NCBI GenBank assembly: GCA_001839685.1
Contig: MLAK01001284.1
Span: 1 to 23,400, forward strand
DNA from: Tritrichomonas foetus
Taxonomy: Eukaryota; Parabasalia; Tritrichomonadida; Tritrichomonadidae
Direction of reading: 5' to 3'
Length of the DNA stretch: 23,400 nt
Below the pieces are notes generated by a model. That model saw only the letters and a list, made by a program, of their open reading frames with translations, was not told the DNA's origin and ran no database searches. How positions within the stretch are numbered: the stretch's first letter is position 1; each line of letters opens with the position of its first letter. A program made the translations under genes and the position numbers. This document shows, piece after piece, positions 1 through 9,085 of the stretch.

Positions 1-821
1 TTTGGGTTATTTTTGAATTGATGGTGTCAGTGATGAAAAATTTTTAAGGGGGTGTAATGACTCAACATTAATATATTATTGAGTTTTTCTGGTCCTCCCC
101 TTCAATATAATAACACATTGGGCTTTTATAACATTCAGCAAGTCTCAATAGTTATTTATAATTATAGAGCACGAGGTGGTTAATTATATTTCACAGATAA
201 TCCAAATAGAAAAAAAAGCCAAATTAATAAAAATTTTTTTTATATTTTTGTTGTTACTCATTTTGTCTTTATTATTATTACTAATTTGCAATTTTAAGCA
301 CACAGAATTATCAGAAAAACAGTGAAATTCAAAGAAAAAGAAAAATCATATTACAATTTTCCAATGGGGTACTTTTTTCTCTTGGTTTAAGATTGATCTG
401 ATATTAAATGTAAGGTGTCACTTCTCTCAGAGTTTTAAAATATAAACATGAATAAATAAAGAAAAATCTTGTTTTGCCAAATTTATGTGATTGAAACAAA
501 AATCATCATTTTGGTTGTAAATTCACAAATGAAATAAAAAACGATTTTACTTAGTTTTTTTATAAAAAGTATTTGCGTTATGATGTGAAATCAAAAAAGG
601 TAGCTCTTTTTAAATTCCATTAACAAAGTTTAAGATTCCTCAATTATCTGTGTTTTCAATTTTGCCCGAAAACTCCAAACAAGCATTTTCAGTTTTGGCG
701 GAGTAAAATCATAAAAATTTTATTTTGACCACTTTAGGTGAAAATACCTGATATTATGATGTGAAATGAAGCGTAAAGTTCACAAAAAATCTTAAATCTC
801 TTTTCAAAAAGTTGCATTCTA
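1..821. other. AT-rich intergenic spacer upstream of the TBL1-like gene
   Basis: I see no convincing coding region, tRNA or rRNA here. The stretch is dominated by A and T runs. The 14-mer TTATGATGTGAAAT occurs exactly twice, at 578-591 and 754-767; the second copy lies about 55 bp before the downstream start codon, so it could be part of the promoter (inference). Any gene to the left lies outside the window. Confidence 0.6.
804..808 (+). promoter_or_regulatory. Possible Inr-like TCA element of the TBL1-like gene
   Basis: TCAAA lies 16 nt before the ATG at 822. Its position suits a trichomonad Initiator, but the fourth base is A instead of the usual C or T, so this is a weak match. Confidence 0.35.
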
Positions 822-2258
822 ATGACTGTCACTGCAGATGAAATTAACTATCTAGTTCGGCGTCATCTTCAGGAGATGGGATATGTCCATACAGCTTATG
901 TCTTTTCAAACGAAGCTCTAGTCGACCGCGCAAAATTGAACGTCGCAGATCTCCCACCGCAAGCATTGGTCACGATTCTCAAAAAAGGGATGCTTTACAT
1001 GCAAATGGAGAAAGGAATCAACGAAAAAGCGAAAACAGACAGTTCGCCCGAGAATATCGTTCTTTCGTTAATCGACGCCGTTCGTAAGGAAGAGCCGATT
1101 GTTCCTTCGAGACCGCCACCACGTTCGTATGTTCCTCCGCCACCTCCAGTCGTCCAGGTAACTCGCCCAGTTGCCCAACCGCATATTTACGAGCCGATGC
1201 CGATTCCAAAAAGTTCAGTGCTGATTTTGAAAGGCCACTTCACGGATGTCTATTGCGGAGCTTGGACGAAAGACGGAAAATACCTGGCGACAGGAAGCGG
1301 TGATGCTACAGCGATTATTTGGGAAATTCAAGATCATCATAAATATGTGCAACATTACATTCTTGATCATGCAACGCAACAAGAGAGGGCTGGAAAAGAT
1401 ATAGCAACACTTGCATGGAATCCATCTGGAACTATTCTTGCTACAGGTTGCTATGATGGCACTGCCAGGTTGTGGACAAATAGGGGTGAATTAAAATTTG
1501 TCTTATCATATCATGACCAGCCAGTATTTACAGTACAATTTTCGCCAGATGGAACAATGTTGCTGACTGGAAGTGCAGACTATAAAATTGTTGTGTGGAA
1601 TGTAGCCACTGGTGATGTTCGTCAAGTTTTCCAAGTCCACAGAAGCCGTGCATTAGATGTGGATTGGCTTGACAACAAAACATTTGCATCATGTTCGGGA
1701 GATGCGAAAATTGCCATATGTACAATCGGACAAAACCAGCCAAAGTTCTTCTTGGAAGGTCATACAGGAGAAGTTAATAAAATCGAGTGGGATCCTTCTG
1801 GTAAGATTTTGGCTTCTTGTTCAGATGATAAAACAGTAAGAATTTGGCGGCCATTTGAAAGATGCTCATGTCATGTTTTAACAGGTCATACTCATCATGT
1901 TTATACAATTAAATGGGCCCCAAATGATTCGAAAATACTCGCATCAGGCGCTTTCGATTTCACAGTGAGATTATGGGATGTTTCGAATAATAGTTGCATT
2001 TCTGTATTATCGAAACATTCTCAACCAATTTACACAATCTGCTTCTCACCGAAAGGAAAATTCTTCGTGTCTGGCGGAATTGATGATGTAATGAATTTGT
2101 GGAGTACGAGCGATTCGTCGTTGGTGGCCTCTTATCAAGCTAATAGCGGAATTTTTGAGGCGCAGTGGGATTCATCAGGCCAGAATATTGCTTTGTGTTT
2201 GGCGGACGCAACTGTTGCTGTGATATCTACACAAGATATTTTATTGTACCAAGAATAA
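822..2258 (+). CDS. LisH and WD40-repeat protein of the TBL1/TBLR1/Ebi family
   Basis: A 478-residue protein that matches the TBL1 family from end to end. Residues 1-70 hold a LisH dimerisation motif (TADEINYLVRRHLQEMGY) followed by the conserved LPPQAL...KKGMLYMQMEKGINEK block of TBL1. A proline-rich linker covers about residues 92-115. Eight WD40 blades follow from about residue 135 to the end, with the typical GH...W-D signatures (for example LEGHTGEVNKIEWDPSG and LTGHTHHVYTIKWAP); human TBL1X also has eight. In animals these proteins are subunits of NCoR/SMRT-HDAC3 corepressor complexes and link them to ubiquitin turnover, so a nuclear chromatin role is inferred here. The stop forms TAAA, and the gene is convergent with the karyopherin gene. 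The first ~500 nt use more GC-ending codons than the rest. Other LisH-WD40 proteins (Lis1, katanin p80) fit less well because the block after LisH is TBL1-specific. Confidence 0.93.
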   Translation: MTVTADEINYLVRRHLQEMGYVHTAYVFSNEALVDRAKLNVADLPPQALVTILKKGMLYMQMEKGINEKAKTDSSPENIVLSLIDAVRKEEPIVPSRPPPRSYVPPPPPVVQVTRPVAQPHIYEPMPIPKSSVLILKGHFTDVYCGAWTKDGKYLATGSGDATAIIWEIQDHHKYVQHYILDHATQQERAGKDIATLAWNPSGTILATGCYDGTARLWTNRGELKFVLSYHDQPVFTVQFSPDGTMLLTGSADYKIVVWNVATGDVRQVFQVHRSRALDVDWLDNKTFASCSGDAKIAICTIGQNQPKFFLEGHTGEVNKIEWDPSGKILASCSDDKTVRIWRPFERCSCHVLTGHTHHVYTIKWAPNDSKILASGAFDFTVRLWDVSNNSCISVLSKHSQPIYTICFSPKGKFFVSGGIDDVMNLWSTSDSSLVASYQANSGIFEAQWDSSGQNIALCLADATVAVISTQDILLYQE

Positions 2259-2427
2259 ACTTTGTCATATTTTATAACTTTATGAATATTCACTTTATCT
2301 TGCTTGATGATGTTTCTAACTTGAGGTTTTCAAAGCATGAAAGAAAAGCTATGTTGAATGATATAAAGAATAAAAAAATATTTTTGATAAAAATAAAAAG
2401 AGAATTAATTGAATAATGTCTATATTT
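2259..2427. other. Short convergent 3' spacer
   Basis: These 169 bp separate two convergent stop codons. Both stops read into TAAA (TAA plus A at 2256-2259 on the plus strand; TAA followed by A on the minus strand just below 2428). This fits the trichomonad habit of overlapping stop and poly(A) signal. Nothing else is visible. Confidence 0.5.
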
Positions 2428-5136
2428 TTATAATAACAATTCTTGTATAAAAACATTGTTTATGATATACTGCTTTATATCATCTGGAAGCTCTTGGAAA
2501 AATCCTGATTGATAATTTGAAACATCTCTGAAAAAAACAAAAGGATTAATTTGGTCAGAAGGGTGCTGATAAGGTGGCGTTTCCATGGAATTTTCATCAG
2601 ATGACTCATCATCATCAATTGTTTCATATTTTTTCTTTTTTACTAGGATTGGTAAAAGCTGAATTGCGCATAAATAAGCATTTTTATTTCCAGATTTCGC
2701 TAAAATGCAAATTCCAAGAAAACACAATGAAATTTGATTGAATTCAGCACCATTAAAAGGAGTCAAGTGACTAAATAAGAAATTCAACAAATCATCATTT
2801 GCATATTTCAATGAATTATCAGAATCTGAAATCAAACATGAAGAAAAAAGACAAAACGCAGATACAAACAAAGTCGTTTCTTCATGAATATTTGGGATTG
2901 AAAAAAATTGCAATGATTTTTCGATTAATTGCGTGAAACTTGGTTGGCCAACTTGAACGATTGTTGACAATAAAAACAATGAGCTTGCAGTAGCTTTGAT
3001 GTTGCTACTGTCATGATTATTCTCAATTACACTGAAACATAAATTAATCATCGCGCTTATTAATTGATTTTTTATTTCATTACTAATTTGATTGCTGATT
3101 GGAAAATCCACTTGATTATTTATTTGATTATTAAAAGAATTCGAATGAAAATTACTTTTTTGGAGAATAAGATTAAAGACCTTTACAACAATACACATCC
3201 AACAAAGTAAATCATTTAAGTCACTATAAATATATTCTATTAAAAATGTAACAATAGTCACGAAAATCTGTGGAGGCGGTTCATCAATTTTTTCTAATAA
3301 CACTAAAAAAATGTCAACATATTCATCAATGTAATATGAGTCCGAGAATTCTTTTATGGCTTTACAAACAAATAAAACAATTTCATTTGCCATATTCATA
3401 AACAAAGGTGAATTCTGAGGCATCCTTTGAAAAAGTTTTGTTATTGATGAAAGTAAATCCCGCCCTTTTTCTTCACCAAGTGTTCCTACAAGATTAATCC
3501 ACATATTGATTAAAGCTGAAATCAATTCCCCAGCTATTTGTAAAATAGAATCTGGATACTGCATAATAAGCATATCAATCATAATAAGTGGTGCAGAATC
3601 TTTCACTGAGTTTGTTAATTCTAAAAGTGAGTGAAGCAAATCAATTAAAGATATTTCTATTTTTGTATTGGGTGGCTGGAAAGTTTTACGGAATAAATAT
3701 AAAGCCATAATTTTAATCACAATGAATGGATTTTGAATTAATATTATTAAACTCATTTTATTCATAGTGATTAAATCGATATTCATTTCTCTTAATGCAG
3801 CAATAGTTGAAGAAATAATGAATGGAGAATTACTAAAGCTATTATCAGTATTAGTTAAGATGTTCATTAAATATTGATAAATTGTTAAATTGTTTGATCG
3901 GAAATTAACTATACAAGATAAAATGTATAGTTTGCTTTCAAATTCAATTGGATTTTGTGATGGAGTGAGGCAGCATTCTATTATCATATCAATTGCAGGG
4001 TTTATTTTTTTACCAATCGTTTGTAATAATTTATAGATTGATATTCTTGAAGTGATTTCTTCATACTCATTATTTAAATTATAACAGAAATTCAAAAACT
4101 GTTCGGGAATATCAACAAAAACGGAAATATCTTCATTAGTTAAATAACTTGATGGAATCAAAATATTGGTTATGAATGAAGGATGAATGAATTGCTCAGT
4201 GAACAAATTTTGAGATATTAAATTTTGTAACACCGTAAAGCATTTCGAGAGAATTTGTGATTCAAGCTTAAAAAGAAAACAGTTTGCCAAAGATTTGGCT
4301 ACTAATGGTGTACAATCAGCAATAAATAATCTTTTGAAGTTTAAAGTAATCTGATCAACTTTTTGTGGAGTAAACATACAATTGATAATTAAATCACAAA
4401 TAATCGATTTTGATTTGGATAATTTTTCGATTTCTAAGCATGAAATTAAAAGTGCCAGAATTTGAATGATAACTGGTATTGTTTCATGTTGTGGACGCCG
4501 TATGAATAAAATCATAATAGAAGAAATTGATGATATTATTGAATCAACAACATCATCAGAATTTTTTAAGTTTAAATTCATGTCTTTATCAATGAAAAAT
4601 ATTTGAACTGAGTTTGAGGTGATCTGAAAGAGAATAGGAAGTAAAATGGATCGAAATTTGTCAATATTGAATGTTGATGAAGGTTTTTTATTGTATGTGG
4701 CATTAAAAAATAAATCATGAAGAATCAATAAAGACGTGGAAATATTAAAAAGTGAATCTGAGTTAATTTGTGCTAAACATGAATTAATTATAGATTCAAT
4801 GAATTCATTTATATTTATAAAAATAGAGGAAATTGTCCATTGAACAATTGGCCTCACTTCATAAGGCAGTGAAAAAATAACATCAAGTATTTGAACAAAA
4901 ATATTTTGCTTGATCTCATTTGAGAAAAAATTTGTGTTCCATTTTATTTTTAGCATTTCTTGAATTGTGATGCAAATTGATTGCAATAAAAGCAAATTTG
5001 AATTATCAACAGATTTTAATATTTCGAAAAGTTGGGTGATAAAATCAGGATTCTCCATAGAAATCAACAGTGTTTGATGCGCAGCTTTTCGTGCCTCATC
5101 GTTTGTGGAATAAATATCCTTAAATATATTCTCCAT
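2428..5136 (-). CDS. Importin-7/8-type karyopherin (importin-beta superfamily)
   Basis: A 902-residue, all-helical HEAT-type protein. The N-terminal ~90 residues match the importin-beta N-terminal domain: DEARKAAHQTL, PDFITQLFEILKS, then a KIKW element. A block near residues 130-155, ending LLILHDLFFNATYNKKP, aligns by eye with the LLCLYQLVKNYEYKKP segment of importin-7/8. The C-terminus has an acidic stretch (DDDESSDE) and then INPFVFFRDV...FFQELPDDIKQYI, which resembles the NPVDEY...WYQALT end of importin-7/8. The inferred role is Ran-dependent nuclear import. It is slightly shorter than the ~1,030-residue animal proteins. Start choice: an in-frame ATG at 5187 would add 17 residues, but the Inr match at 5151-5155 lies downstream of it and the family similarity begins at the ATG at 5136. 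An out-of-frame ATG at 5140 precedes the chosen start by 4 nt. The exact paralogue (importin-7/8 or another exportin/importin) is less certain than the superfamily. Confidence 0.85.
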   Translation of the reverse strand: MENIFKDIYSTNDEARKAAHQTLLISMENPDFITQLFEILKSVDNSNLLLLQSICITIQEMLKIKWNTNFFSNEIKQNIFVQILDVIFSLPYEVRPIVQWTISSIFININEFIESIINSCLAQINSDSLFNISTSLLILHDLFFNATYNKKPSSTFNIDKFRSILLPILFQITSNSVQIFFIDKDMNLNLKNSDDVVDSIISSISSIMILFIRRPQHETIPVIIQILALLISCLEIEKLSKSKSIICDLIINCMFTPQKVDQITLNFKRLFIADCTPLVAKSLANCFLFKLESQILSKCFTVLQNLISQNLFTEQFIHPSFITNILIPSSYLTNEDISVFVDIPEQFLNFCYNLNNEYEEITSRISIYKLLQTIGKKINPAIDMIIECCLTPSQNPIEFESKLYILSCIVNFRSNNLTIYQYLMNILTNTDNSFSNSPFIISSTIAALREMNIDLITMNKMSLIILIQNPFIVIKIMALYLFRKTFQPPNTKIEISLIDLLHSLLELTNSVKDSAPLIMIDMLIMQYPDSILQIAGELISALINMWINLVGTLGEEKGRDLLSSITKLFQRMPQNSPLFMNMANEIVLFVCKAIKEFSDSYYIDEYVDIFLVLLEKIDEPPPQIFVTIVTFLIEYIYSDLNDLLCWMCIVVKVFNLILQKSNFHSNSFNNQINNQVDFPISNQISNEIKNQLISAMINLCFSVIENNHDSSNIKATASSLFLLSTIVQVGQPSFTQLIEKSLQFFSIPNIHEETTLFVSAFCLFSSCLISDSDNSLKYANDDLLNFLFSHLTPFNGAEFNQISLCFLGICILAKSGNKNAYLCAIQLLPILVKKKKYETIDDDESSDENSMETPPYQHPSDQINPFVFFRDVSNYQSGFFQELPDDIKQYIINNVFIQELLL

Positions 5137-6071
5137 CCATACAGGCCAAAAATGAAATCGGTTAAGGTGAAATTGTTTTCGCGTCATACAATTCCAAATT
5201 TCGTTATTACGCTTAATAAGGTCTTCCTGTCAATAATAATCTGCTCAAATAGTATATGTTTCCCTATAGAATTGTCCTAAAAGTGAACTAAATTCACTGA
5301 GTTCACTATTCCAGAATATTATTATGATTGATTCACTGCAAATCAATATTATATTAAATAGATGATCAATATAATCTCTATTCTACATATAAATAATGTT
5401 AATGTCTTTATTTACTCTTCTTTAGTTACGAATATATGTCGAGAATATGTCAAACAGAATGCAATTTCGTAGGAGAGATTTAATACATATTTACAAATTG
5501 ATAAGGAGTTATTTATCGCATCCATTAGTTAAAAAGTCACAATTGAACTAATTGCAGGATTCTCATTTTTTATTAAATTCTCACATAAACATTGAAAAAT
5601 ATATGAATATTTCCACTGAATTTCAGTAAATATTATTGTAATTCAGCATCATATCACCGGATTTGTGTTATATTTATTTTTTTTTTCTAACGTCAAATTT
5701 CAGAAATTTTTTGAATGAAAACTTAAGAAATAAGTGTCAATTCGCTTTAACTTTTTCTGATAGCTATCACAGAAAAATTCGAATCATTCAAATCACCTCA
5801 TTGTTCCCTAAGAATATCCTTAAAATACTAAAGAAGATATAAGGATCAGAATCAGTTGTCAAATTAGTTAACTTTGAATTGATTGATAAAATATTACAGA
5901 TAATCATCAGAAAAATTTGTCCAATAAATCTTCTCCTCACAAAAGCAAATAAAATTTCATGCTTTTCAGAAATTCAAGGAATTTGAAAACCTGTTATCAG
6001 CTTTTTCTGTACAACTGCTCATTGAAATTTGTGATATTTGTGTGTATTTAAAATTCTGATGCATAAATCGA
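5137..6071. other. Divergent promoter spacer between karyopherin and pseudokinase genes
   Basis: About 935 bp of AT-rich DNA with no gene that I can support. An 8-bp inverted repeat, AGTGAACT and AGTTCACT, lies at 5282-5289 and 5300-5307 around a 10-nt loop; TTCACT recurs nearby. A consensus-like TCATT on the plus strand at 6019-6023 is the nearest Initiator match for the pseudokinase gene. An ATG at 6059 opens a 10-codon ORF ending in TAA at 6089-6091. Confidence 0.5.
5151..5155 (-). promoter_or_regulatory. Inr consensus TCATT of the karyopherin gene
   Basis: On the minus strand TCATT matches the trichomonad Initiator TCA(C/T)(A/T). Transcription from its A would give a 17-nt leader before the ATG at 5136 and would exclude the upstream in-frame ATG at 5187, so it helps decide the start. 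Confidence 0.5.
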
Positions 6072-7093
6072 ATGAATTCGAAAAATATTAAAACTCAACC
6101 AATTGTCGATTTTCTGGTCGATTTCAACGACTCGATACTCAAAACGAAAATGCATTCAATTACAACAGCGCTCACTTCATCGGATATGATAGTGTAACTG
6201 GTCAGCAGATTGCATGGGTTGAATATACGCTTGAGCACTTGCCAGCAGATGAGTACAACAATTTTGTTCAACGAATGGAGAGAATTAAATATGTTTCATA
6301 CAAAAATCTCATCCAATTAATTAGTTTCTGGCATGATCCAAAGAAAAAGTCATTTGTCGCAATAACAGAATATGTTGAGTTCACAAGTATTGCCGACATC
6401 ATGAAAAAGCATAAAATTGGAGTTCCTGCTGCAAGAAAATGGTTATCAGGTGTTGTTGCTGCTTTAGACTTCTTATCGTCACTTTCACCACCTATTCCAC
6501 ATGGCAGAATTAATGTTGATTCTATATATATCAAAATGTCAACAGGAAGTGTTAAGGTTCAAATTCCGATTCCTTTTTACAAAGATCGGAAGTGCTTCAA
6601 TTTTACTTATTCAACACCACCTGAAACTCTTTATGGAGTTTATGATATACTTTCTGATATTTGGTGCTTAGGACTAACCGCACTAGAGGTCATTACAGGT
6701 GAAGAGCCATATCGTGAATATGACACACCAGAAAAATTGTTTCATGCTTTAATTTCTGGAGTATTACCAGAATCGCTTAAAAAAGTGACTGATCCTGATG
6801 CATATGACTTTATATCAAAATGTTTAGTCGATCATGATTGTAGGCCGATGATTGCTGATTTAGTTGGACATCCTTTTGTTAATTTAAATACAACAACAAT
6901 GAAAAATCCAATTTCGAATGAAGAATGTGAAGTTCTTTTTTCACCGAAAAGGCCTGCAGCCAATCCAAATGCGATTAATTTTGCACTTTCACATAGGAGA
7001 GTATCGGCGACTGAAGAATATACTCTGCAGAGCTTTGCATCACAGGCAAAAGAACATGGAGTGAATCTCACTGATTTAATTACACTCAAATAA
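6072..7093 (+). CDS. WNK-like pseudokinase, with an apparent frameshift near 6110
   Basis: The kinase-like reading frame is open from 6092 to the TAA at 7091-7093 but has no ATG before the N-lobe sequence. That frame encodes GRFQRLD (from about 6116) and GYDSVTGQQIAW (6182-6217), which align with the GRF...AFDE...VAW N-lobe of WNK kinases. An ATG at 6072 opens the neighbouring frame, which joins smoothly if one T is missing from the TTTT run at 6110-6113. The C-lobe is clearly WNK-like: DIWCLGLTALEVITGEEPY, then KKVTDPDAYDFISKCL. Catalytic residues are gone: the HRDLKxDN loop reads HGRINVDS (His codon at 6500), the DFG/DLG position reads IPI, and there is no Gly-rich loop. The product is therefore probably a scaffold or regulatory pseudokinase, about 340 residues if the frame is continuous. 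A ~60-residue tail follows the kinase fold. Alternatives are a sequencing error, a real mutation, or an ATG at 6059 blocked by the TAA at 6089. Confidence 0.75.
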
Positions 7094-7513
7094 TGAAAAT
7101 GACACAAAATGAAACACAATTTCCTTTCTATCCCTTTTCGAGCGATTAAATGTAATATTGTTTGGTAAAATATGAATAAAAGAACTAATTAAAAATGCTT
7201 TTGTAATGCGTTAATCCTTATTTTTGGTTTTATTTTGAACAACAAGCAATCAAAGAGATAGGAACAAATTGATCATGAATACTTCAAAAAACAAAGTGTC
7301 ACTGAATCATTTGAGCAGAATAAGAGTATTCTGTCTTTTCCCCGACAACCTAATTATATTAAAAAACAAAATGAATAACAAAACAAAATGAATAATAAAA
7401 CAAAATGAATTCAAAATAGAGATAAAAGTTATAGTAATAACGAAAGAAGTAGAGAAAAGAAGATAATACAGTTCTCAATAGTTTAGATAATCGCTGAATA
7501 CGCAACAATCTGC
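7094..7513. other. Convergent spacer between pseudokinase and saposin genes
   Basis: About 420 bp, AT-rich, with no gene. The pseudokinase stop is TAATGA and does not form TAAA. For the saposin gene a minus-strand TAAA lies about 25 nt past its TGA. A 17-bp tandem repeat is listed separately. Confidence 0.5.
7363..7410. repeat. 17-bp tandem repeat, about 2.8 copies
   Basis: Three head-to-tail units at 7363-7379, 7380-7396 and 7397-7410 (partial). The core is AAAACAAAATGAAT followed by AAC or AAT. The array sits in the spacer between two convergent 3' ends and is probably a simple minisatellite. Confidence 0.85.
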
Positions 7514-8458
7514 TCAGCTGCAGAAGTTGAGTAACTTGCATACATCAAGTGCTTCGATTCCTTGTTCGAGCCATGAAATGATGGTTGGAATGGATGATTT
7601 GATGATTGTGACGCAGAGGGTTTGGACAGTTGTTGGGAAGAGGGCGCAGGCTTTATCAACAACTTCGATGATTTGCTCTTCGATCTTTTCGTCTTCCATA
7701 GCGGCTTCGACGTAAGCGATGACCTTCTTGCACATGAGGCAGGTTGTTTCGTCGTTACGTGGTGACTTGCGGACGAGCTTTGGAAGGCGGGCGCGATGTT
7801 GGACTTGGAGATCTGTGCAGAATCCAAGCTTGTGGCAGATGTCGAGCCACTCGAGGCCTTGCTCGAGGTATTGAATGACCAATGGAAGGTAGTTGTTGAC
7901 GAGGAAGGAGCAGCCGTATGAAACTGGCGATGGAAGAGCACTGCAGGCCAATGAAACAAGAGCGGCGATTTCTTTTTCAACGAGTGTTGAGTTCATTAAT
8001 TGTTCGACATATCCTANGACTGATGTGCACATTGAGCAGCTGTCTGCCTTCTTGCCGATAACCAAAGCATTATTAGCGCGTGGAAGGCGTGCCTTTCTCA
8101 TTGGTGTGGCTGGGGCATATTTGAGCATTTGAGCATCTGTGCAGAATCCAAGCTTGTGGCAGATGTCGAGCCACTCGAGGCCTTGCTCGAGGTATTGAAT
8201 GACTAATGGAAGATAGCTGTTAACGAGGAAGGAGCAGCCGTATGAAACTGGCGATGGAAGAGCACTGCAGGCCAATGAAACAAGAGCGGCGATTTCTTTT
8301 TCAACGAGTGTTGAGTTCATTAATTGTTCGACATATCCTACGACTGATGTGCACATTGAGCAGCTGTCGGCGTTGGATGGAACCTTAAGTTGTGGGACAG
8401 TCTTCTTTGGAAGTCTGGCTTGTGAGCTGAGAGCAAATGCAAGCAAGAAAGCAAACAT
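7514..8458 (-). CDS. Secreted saposin-like protein with three SapB domains
   Basis: A 314-residue protein with a short hydrophobic signal peptide (MFAFLLAFALSSQA) and three saposin B domains at about residues 31-107, 138-214 and 239-314. Each domain has the six-cysteine pattern CxxC...C...C...C...C of the fold. Domains 1 and 2 are nearly identical and carry an NST glycosylation sequon where saposins often do; domain 3 is divergent and ends the protein. Saposin-like proteins bind or disrupt membranes. In trichomonads and amoebae the family includes candidate pore-forming effectors against bacteria or host cells; that activity here is inferred only. The start is supported by TCACA six bases upstream. 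The stop is TGA. Base 8017 is N and falls in the first position of a domain 2 codon that reads Val at the matching site in domain 1. The gene is GC-richer than its spacers. Arginine-containing linkers between the domains suggest proteolytic release of single saposins. Confidence 0.9.
   Translation of the reverse strand: MFAFLLAFALSSQARLPKKTVPQLKVPSNADSCSMCTSVVGYVEQLMNSTLVEKEIAALVSLACSALPSPVSYGCSFLVNSYLPLVIQYLEQGLEWLDICHKLGFCTDAQMLKYAPATPMRKARLPRANNALVIGKKADSCSMCTSVXGYVEQLMNSTLVEKEIAALVSLACSALPSPVSYGCSFLVNNYLPLVIQYLEQGLEWLDICHKLGFCTDLQVQHRARLPKLVRKSPRNDETTCLMCKKVIAYVEAAMEDEKIEEQIIEVVDKACALFPTTVQTLCVTIIKSSIPTIISWLEQGIEALDVCKLLNFCS
7811..8368 (-). repeat. Two direct copies of a saposin-domain segment (234 bp each)
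   Basis: The segment 7811-8044 repeats at 8135-8368 with an offset of 324 bp (108 codons). Reading the copies side by side, I see only four differences, at 7880, 7889, 7893 and 7898 in the lower copy, all within 19 bp, plus the ambiguous base 8017. Everything else matches, including synonymous sites. Confidence 0.9.
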
Positions 8459-8461
8459 TTT

Positions 8462-8466
8462 TGTGA
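8462..8466 (-). promoter_or_regulatory. Inr consensus TCACA of the saposin gene
   Basis: The minus strand reads TCACA with its A six bases before the ATG at 8458. This is an exact match to the trichomonad Initiator at the usual very short distance. Confidence 0.6.
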
Positions 8467-9085
8467 ATTTAATTATAACAACAGTATCTAGAATTTGATG
8501 GGTGTAATCAATTCAATCATCCACAAAGAAAAAGTTATCATTAATTATTCAAAAATACCTATTCACAAATTTCTATTAAAAATAGCTCTTCACAAAATAC
8601 ATTATTTATGCATCGCACATTATTTAGAATATTAATATTAATCTTGGTTTATGTCATAAGATCAATTGAGATAAGCATAAACCGCACAATTCAATTATTT
8701 GATTATTTTTCACCACTCAATTTTGAAAAAGTTGGAAAATCCAATAATTGAAAGAATCACATCTTTCAAAAAAATTAACATTTTCAAATAATTTAGAAAT
8801 ACAAACTGCTAAACTCAATTTTATGATGGTCTTTATTGGCGATTTTCAGCGCCAAAAACGCATTCTTCCGACTTGCAATTTTTAGAAATTAAATTTCTTT
8901 TTATTGATAATATTATTTTTTTAGTTTTCAAAATATTTTGTCTAATAAATAATGAATGGGAAAACAATTTTATTTCTTTTACATGAAGGTAATTACCTTT
9001 TGGGATTGAGCTCTGTCTTATTAATGCTATTGACTAGAGTACATAGTAAATAAAACATTACATACGATAATATTGCTTATCACAC

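Noticed and set aside
2165..2416. 83-codon frame overlapping the end of the TBL1-like gene
   Set aside because: It is an out-of-frame extension into the 3' spacer with no support.
6072..6239. An intron explaining the frame change in the pseudokinase gene
   Set aside because: Neither the GTATGT donor nor the ACTAACACACAG acceptor motif of trichomonad introns is present here. GTATGT occurs at 1126 and 23356 without an acceptor in reach, and ACTAAC at 13142 has no donor.
7363..7410. CRISPR-like array
   Set aside because: The units are directly adjacent without spacers, and the sequence is eukaryotic; this is a minisatellite.
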